Assembly: GCA_020746835.1 (NCBI GenBank)
Contig: JAGPNK010000007.1
Location: forward strand, 1,473,501-1,537,500
DNA length: 64,000 nucleotides
Reading direction: 5' to 3'
From: Stachybotrys elegans
Lineage: Eukaryota > Ascomycota > Sordariomycetes > Hypocreales > Stachybotryaceae
The translations under genes and the position numbers were made by a program. The notes beneath the pieces are model-generated. The model had not been told where the DNA came from, did no database searches, and saw only the letters and a program-made list of their open reading frames with translations. This document shows, piece after piece, positions 57,706 through 64,000 of the stretch (its first letter is position 1; every line of letters begins with the position of its first letter).

Positions 57706-60700
57706 CGTGGAAACAGATTACTCCTTCGAGGTGAATAGTAACTGTTTGAACGAGTGCTAGCGATGGGGAAGTCCTCTTTGCCAAGTCAGGACCGGTTGGT
57801 GGTGATCATCAAGAGGAAGGCAGATGTACGGGGCAGCGTCAAGAGTTATAACGACTTTGGGCCCGGCCGGGGTGGCCAGAGGGAATGACTGGCCAAGGGC
57901 GGTGCTCGTCCCCCTGTGCTGGGACGAATCGATCGAGGTCTGTCTGGATGGGAGAGCATGGGCTTGTGGGCCAGGCCAGACCCTCTCTTGCTGGCCAGGG
58001 TCCTCGCGAGCATGCAGCAAACTCGAGCCACGCACGAGGCTATCGACCCAGAATTAGAGTCCTAAGCAGCCGGAGTGGGGGAGCGGAAGTCGGAGAGGCC
58101 AGCTGAGATAGATAGACAGGCGATACTGCGACGCTGGAAGCCAAGATGGGCCGTATAGGCGAGTCTGGACCTTGCTACACGCCCGAGGGTGAGGCTGGAA
58201 CTGGATATCACCTAGCAGCTGCACGGGCGGGCAGGGGGAGGAGGGAGAGATAACGCATGGAAGACCGGTCATCCGTCTCCCTGGGAATCATCTAGAGCAG
58301 GAGGCTCGGGCCCGAAGAAGCAAAGACGAGCTGTACACACCCTGACTAGGGCTGAAATTGTGCATATCAACGGTGGGAATATTGGATGGGGGACAAGGCG
58401 TATAGCATTGGGCTGAAGGCCCGCGGATGGATCCAGAACTCTCATGGCGAGTCCGATATTGCGCTGCTCAGCTTTCACCGACAACATCAGGCCAGCTACC
58501 TTGCTGGCGGTAGACGTGATGAGGAGAAAGACCTCCTACGAGGGGGAGGGGGGTGGGCGCCTAGAGAAATTAGACAGGCCAGGAAAGCAAGCCACGCAGG
58601 ATACGATAACACGGATACTTCTGGCATGTCTCAGAGTAGAGGGAGAGAGGGGAGGGGGGGAGAGGAGGTGCGTGCAGCAAGCAGGCAACGGCAAGCATAT
58701 GCGATTCATACGCGGCAGGTATGTACATAGGTTGACGGCCATGTGGCACCCTATCGGTGACGAGGGCGTCAGAGGCTGGGAACAGGGAGGAGGACGATCA
58801 TATGGTGATCATAATGGCGAGGAACAGGGAGCGGCGATGGCAAGCATACGGCCTTGGAAGGACCCCGGAAGGAAGTTGGCGGGTGGAACAGAGCTGGACA
58901 ATATCGCTCAGCCGGAGGGAGAGGAAGCATGGATTCTCGCGTGGACCCCGACAGGCAGGATGGCGATATTGCTTGGGCTGTTTGGCTCAGGGAGCGTGGA
59001 AAGAAACAAAGGAAGCATCGTGCACAATGGAGCCCATGCTGGGTTGGGACCCCCACCTGAGCTCAAGACTACAAGGGGGGAGTATGGCGGTGGTTGACGA
59101 GCCAATGCTGGCGAGGTGATGTGGCAGATACGAGGCTACGAAAGCCATCTGGGTAACCAGTCCGAGGGGGAGAGGGAGAGGGAGCAAGGGGGAGAGTGAG
59201 GTGAGGGGGGCGTGTGAGTGAGTGAGTGAGCACTGGCCGCGATACGACGATGCCACGATGCTGCATCGTCGGCCGGGCTTGGGTAGCCAACAGCCAGGTA
59301 CAGTAATGCAACGGTGGACGGAGAGACAGAGAGACAGAAGGGAGGGCCCATGCAACGCCAAGCAGACCAGCAACGTCGGAGAAAACGGACATGTCGTTGC
59401 GCTGAGGCCCCAAGCGCCAGTTGCAACGGTAGTGGCAGGCAGGAAGAAAGCAAAAAGTCAATAAATGGCGGGCTGGTGCAGTGAAGCGAGAGAGGGCAGA
59501 GAGGACGGGCCGACAAGGGGCCCTCTCGCAGGGGGGAGTGCGCTGAGTAGGCTTGGCCAGCCCCCAACTGCAACTGCATATCCATATGCACTGCGACGCT
59601 GGACCAGCACGGCAGAATCAGGCGAGGTCTCGACGGGCAAACAGCGAGCAGGGGGAGGGGTGGTGGTGAGTCTTTGGAATTCGAGACGGATCGGGAACTC
59701 TGGAGTGATGATCCGGAAGGCCACGAAGCCGGGAGAGCCCACGGTCGAGATCTGCGGCGCTTCCGCCTGTGCCCCTGTAGCACACACCTGCTGAGGCCCT
59801 GGTCAGTGATCGCCAGGTATTTATCTTTCGAGAGCAGACCAACCTTGCATCGTCGTGATAAGAGCGGACGGTATGTGTACGTAGGTGGTAGAGAAGGAGG
59901 ATGAGGGAAGGAAAGGACGGAAAATTGGGCCACGGCAGACATGGATGGATGTTAAAACAAGAAGACGCTAGGAGGTTTTGGACCAACCAGCCAGCCCCAG
60001 CGCTAGCGGGCCGCGCGCCGACCCACGAATCCACGGTAGGCGGTTTGTGGTAGCGGCCCTTTGTGCCTGTAATCCTTATCGGTACTTTATAATATGTCAG
60101 CCGTCGACGGCCAAATACTTGCAAATACTAGTAATTACTGACCTACCTACTTTACTCGACTGCATGCATGGCGGACAAGGGATGTGGCAGTTGGTAAGAA
60201 TAAATATACGGAGTCAAGTGTCTGAGACAAAAAGAAGAAACAAAGGCAGCAAATCAAATCCGTATTCTTCCCCATGTCTACAAATTGTCTCATACCTTAT
60301 CGCACGGTATTGACTCAGGCACGCCTACATACGAGGAGGGCAGTCAGAGGGAAGAGGGCAAGGATGGACCGCCACTTCATCAATCTAGCGTGCCTCCGAC
60401 GTCAATCGAAGCCGATCAATTCAGGCACAGGGGCCGTGAGGGGGGGACGCGGCAGCTAGGAACCTAAGCTGCTGGTGTGTGTGTGTGTCAGATTTGCTAG
60501 CGAGTGATAGTGCGAAGCAGAGTTGACCGGTGTGGTAGAGAAGGTGCTAATGCACTTGCCAATACGATATCTCGCATGGCCGCCAAACACCCACCATCTC
60601 ACCTTCCACCTCCTGCAGCCACAATCACCATCATCACCACCAACTTGTCATCATCATCATCGTCGTCGTCGTCATCATCCCGGCTACATCCCATCTCGTC

Positions 60701-62041
60701 CCCCTTCCGTCTCGGCAATCTCCTCAACGAACAAACATCAATATACGACTTGGCATCATCTCCGCGGCTACATACACATACAGCCCTCGGTGCTTCCGCT
60801 CGCGCCCGCGCAATCACCACAATCCTCTCTTCCGTTCAGCTTCATGCACCTCCCAGCAGGCGCAAGGAGGGGTCCTGCGTCCAGGAACAGCGCATCCCCC
60901 TGCAAGCCACTCGGGATATTGGCACCCAGTGGGAGAAACGATGCAATCCCCGGCCAAGAGGGTGTGCGGCCAGACCACACTAGGCCCAGCCCAGCCATGG
61001 CCCAAAGGCCGATCACGAACCAGGGCCCCCTTCTCTCCCTACCGCCTCCTCACTCTCTCGCCTCCCCTCTCGCCTCTTTGTCTGTCTGCCCTGTCTGGCC
61101 AAGGCCAGGCAAACACGGAACCTAGCGCCTCACCGTTCAGCCGCTCGGCCATGGGCGGTTAGCCTGTCGCGATGCCCAGCATGCCCAGCACAGCCAGCAC
61201 AGCCCGGTCTTTGCTTTTTGCCCCTCATCAAATTAAAGTATGTGCTCATATTCATTCTTTTTACTTTTTCCTCGCACATGCCATGGGCTACCTATCCCTC
61301 CCTCGGCTAGGCTTGCAGCCAAACAAATACCCACTGACGAGTGAGTGAGCAAGAAGAAGCCTGGACGGGAAAAGCCCTATCGTAGCAGGCAGCATCAGCC
61401 CTGCATAATCATGGAGCCAACGCACGCACATACCCTGGCTGCACCTCGTATCGGTTGGAGGGCAGAAGCAAAAACAAAGCGCATGCGTGTTCTAAAAAAG
61501 AAAACCCGCGAATCTCACACCGCAGTGCGCGCTGCTGCTGGTCCCCCATCTCTCATGTCAACATGGCAACACCACGGCTGCCAGCTGTCCTGTCGCTATC
61601 TCTCTTACTTGCAGAACGGCCGGCGGGAAATGGCAAACGTCGCCGACCACAGGCCGACCGGACTCCATATACTGGAGGCTCCGTAGATAAGACAAAATGG
61701 AGAACAAGACGCCCATGCAACCTCAAGGCTCAAACGAAAAAACAAAAAGTGGACACACCGAAGATCATATCGACAGGGTCTATGCCATTATCCCGTGCCT
61801 ATCCCAGTTCCTACGCCGCCAGATCTAGTTGTTCCCGTTTGTCCCTGTCCGGTTTCGTACTCATGTCCCTCGCTTGAATCCCATTCATTAATTACACAAA
61901 TTACCAGTCCATCACCTTCAAACTTGCCCATACAGGGGAACCAAGCCAAATCAAATAAAAGGAAAAACGGACACAAACAAAAGATGATAAGATGACAACA
62001 ACCCCTGTAAGAAGGCCATCATACCCAGGTAAAACCGCCGC
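57706..62041. other. 4.3 kb upstream region of the GT2 gene, no gene recognised
   Basis: Lies between the GT2 start and the GH16 stop, both minus-strand genes, so it is chiefly GT2 upstream sequence. Open frames up to 268 codons (for example 59136-59942 minus) are low-complexity Ser/Pro/Leu reading of purine/pyrimidine-biased DNA. Contains GAGT repeats near 59215-59230 and a TCA/TCG trinucleotide run (60648-60678). Confidence 0.5.
60648..60678 (+). repeat. Trinucleotide microsatellite (TCA/TCG)n
   Basis: Four TCA units, then four TCG, then TCA units in one tract. It is non-coding in my reading, though one frame gives polyserine. Confidence 0.85.
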
Positions 62042-63761
62042 CTAGAGCTCCGGCGAGGCTCCGCAAGCGCCGGCCTGCCACATCTTGACAGACTTGACCG
62101 TCATGCCGCGGCTGTCGCCCTCGCCCCAGGTCGGCAGCCACTCGCTGGCCGCGTTCCAGAAGTTCCACTGCGCGTTGGTCGAGCCGTCGAGCCAAGGCTT
62201 CTGGCCAACATTGTCCCTACCCACACTAGTTAGGAAAAATGTCCCTTAGGAGAAAGAAGAGAAAAGAGGAGACTTACAAGAACCACCCGTTGCGGGATCC
62301 CACCGCCACGTTAAGGATGAGGTAAAACTTCTGGTCAAACGGCGCGTTGCCCGTCGTCGAGTTGCTGCTGGCCCAGGGGTTGGCCAGCAGCGTCTGGTTG
62401 ACCGACAGGTCGGCGAAGCGGCCCCTCTCGTACATGGGCTGGTCGCTGTGGAAGCCGATGAAGAGGATCTGGTGCACGCGGCTGTCGACGTAGAAGTAGA
62501 TGTACTCGGGCGTCCACTGGATGCCGTACGTGTGGTACCCCTGCGACAGGTCGCCTCGCCGGATCATCTTGGCGCCCGTCGTCCGCCAGTACGAGTTGGT
62601 CTCGCTCGATGGTCCTGGGGGGAAGTGATCAGCGGTTTGTGGCTTGCCATGATACTCCCCATCCGGAGAGAGCTAGTCACGATCTTCCTATTATCGACAT
62701 GGGAAAAAAAGAACATTGGACTTACCCCAGTGAAGCGTTCCGTAGTGGTAGTTGCGCCCGCCCTCGGGATAGTCGCGCCCGTTGCCTCGCGACTCCATGA
62801 TGTCAATCTCACCGCTTCGCGGCCAGTCGCCGTACACTGAGTCCTCGGGCATCATCCCTGAAAAGAAAAAGCGCACAAACGCATGTCAGCCACATATACC
62901 CTCCCTAAGCCAGGGGCCTACGTGTAATGTATACGAGAAAGGGAAGAGGAGGCGGGCGGGCGGAGGTGGGAAGGTTAACTTACAGATGGCCGGCCACAGC
63001 CAGTCGCCAACGGGCAGCTTGGCCACGACCTCGACTTTCCCGTAGCGGATGCTCTTGTTGCCCTTGGTGGACAGGCGGGCGGAGCGCACGGGGGGGACCA
63101 TGTTGCCCTCGATGGGGTCGGAGCGGACGATGCACGACGAGTTGCGGGTGCTGGTGCAGGAGCCGTCGCGCAGCAGGTCGAGGGTGTAGTTGGCGAAGAG
63201 GTCGTCGTTTGTGATGGGCGTGGTCTCGTTGGTCAGGGTGGGCACAATGTGCAGGCCCTCGGCGTCGACGTACGAGTTGGCCTCGTCGGTGGTGGTCCAG
63301 TCGAAGGCGCCCGAGCCGAAGCCGTCGAGCTGGACCTCGTGGGACCAGACGGCGCGGTCGAGCGTCTCAAAGTTGTCCTCGTAGATGAGGCAGTGCTCGG
63401 GCGAGCGGTAGGGCCAGACCATGAAGAAGCAGGCGACGGCGGCGAGGGCGAAGCCCAGGACGATGAAGGCGCCCACAATGGCGTTGTTCCAGCGCGTCTT
63501 CTTGACGGCCGGGTCGCCGAGCCAGGGCTTCTCGTACTCGCCCTTGAGGCGGTAGCTCTTGAAGCGGCGCCGCGACCCGCCGTCGACGAGCTGCGACGCC
63601 CGGCTCGACGCCTGCTGCTCGTCGACCGACGCGCGCGCCGACACCTGCGACGACTCGGGCGGCGACGACATGGCCGACACGCCCGCCACGCTCTGGAACG
63701 TCTCCGACACGACCGTCTGGCGCGTCGTGCGCTGGAAGCTGGAGCTCTCGCCGTTGTTCAT
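62042..63761 (-). CDS. Membrane-anchored GH16 glucanase/transglycosylase, 4 exons
   Basis: Exons 63761-62984, 62857-62726, 62614-62278 and 62216-62042 give 473 aa. A Ser/Arg-rich cytosolic N-terminus (1-90) and one signal-anchor helix (about 92-116) put the catalytic domain in the ER/Golgi lumen or at the surface. Family-16 signature GEIDIME with E276 (nucleophile), D278 and E281 (acid/base) follows the WLWPAIWMMPEDS block restored across the first joint. Later blocks are HTYGIQWTPEYIYFYVD, FYLILNVAVG and the C-terminal KSVKMWQ strand. The type II layout resembles beta-1,3/1,6-glucan-related GH16 proteins of fungi. Exact activity unknown. The in-frame stretch upstream of 63761 has no ATG. Confidence 0.92.
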
Positions 63762-64000
63762 GGCGGGTGTAAGTGTGTAAGTTGATAAAGATGAGGGGAG
63801 ATGGTGATGTGATGTGATGTTGTAGAGTAGAGAGACCAAGAAGAAGACCAAAGCTCGTCCGTTACTTTTATCAGGCAAAGAGAGGGGGAGAGAGAGAGAA
63901 GTAATGAAGACGTTCTACAGCTCAGCTCTATTCGCAACCTTCACACATGCCCTTGATATCTCTTCTCTTCACAGGAGAGAAAAAAAAGGATCAAGGCAGC

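Noticed and set aside
58444..59097. Plus-strand frame of 217 codons
   Set aside because: Gly/Arg/Glu-rich reading of GGA-rich DNA; no domain.
59136..59942. Minus-strand frame of 268 codons in the GT2 upstream region
   Set aside because: Ser/Pro/Leu low-complexity reading of polypurine DNA, with overlapping frames on the other strand and no domain.

Overview
The window is nuclear DNA of a filamentous ascomycete, most likely a Sordariomycete of the order Hypocreales. The reasons are short GT-AG introns (mostly 50-130 nt), gene models that match fungal families closely (sterol isomerase, NmrA, a fungal GT2 glycosyltransferase, a Zn2Cys6 factor), pyrimidine-rich leaders, and long intergenic spaces scattered with TACTCCGTA- and TAGGTAGG-like words. 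The order is inferred from protein style only; no search was run. I find 19 protein genes. I see no tRNA, rRNA, CRISPR array or intact transposon.

Left part (1-20 kb): ERG2 (sterol C8-isomerase), a PTR2-type peptide transporter and, convergent with it, the nitrogen-metabolite repressor NmrA. A 7.1 kb stretch without a recognisable gene follows, then a six-exon Zn2Cys6 transcription factor.

Middle (22-45 kb): a divergent pair FCF1 (18S rRNA processing) / RFC4 (clamp loader), a divergent pair of a 109-aa putative organelle protein and DER1 (ERAD derlin), then a region in which three paralogous single-pass membrane proteins (called P1, P2 and P3 here) alternate with housekeeping or enzyme genes: P1, NTA1 (N-terminal amidase), P2, CBF5 (pseudouridine synthase), a GH43 enzyme, P3. 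The three paralogs share a 12-cysteine ectodomain, one membrane helix, and introns at the same places and phases, but their cytoplasmic tails differ. I know no function for them, and they are the most interesting objects in the window.

Right part (45-64 kb): SAC3 (mRNA export scaffold), a divergent pair LTV1 (40S assembly) / LSG1 (60S maturation GTPase), a five-exon membrane glycosyltransferase of family GT2 with a 4.3 kb upstream space, and a membrane-anchored GH16 glucanase/transglycosylase.

Themes: four ribosome-biogenesis genes (FCF1, CBF5, LTV1, LSG1) have A/T words of the AAAATT(T) type in their promoters; RFC4 has an MluI-box (ACGCGT) 58 bp before its start; several genes act at the cell surface or wall (GT2, GH16, GH43, P1-P3); PTR2 and NmrA both belong to nitrogen metabolism. 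All exon limits were derived by hand from splice signals, reading phase and family similarity; each multi-exon model closes in frame.
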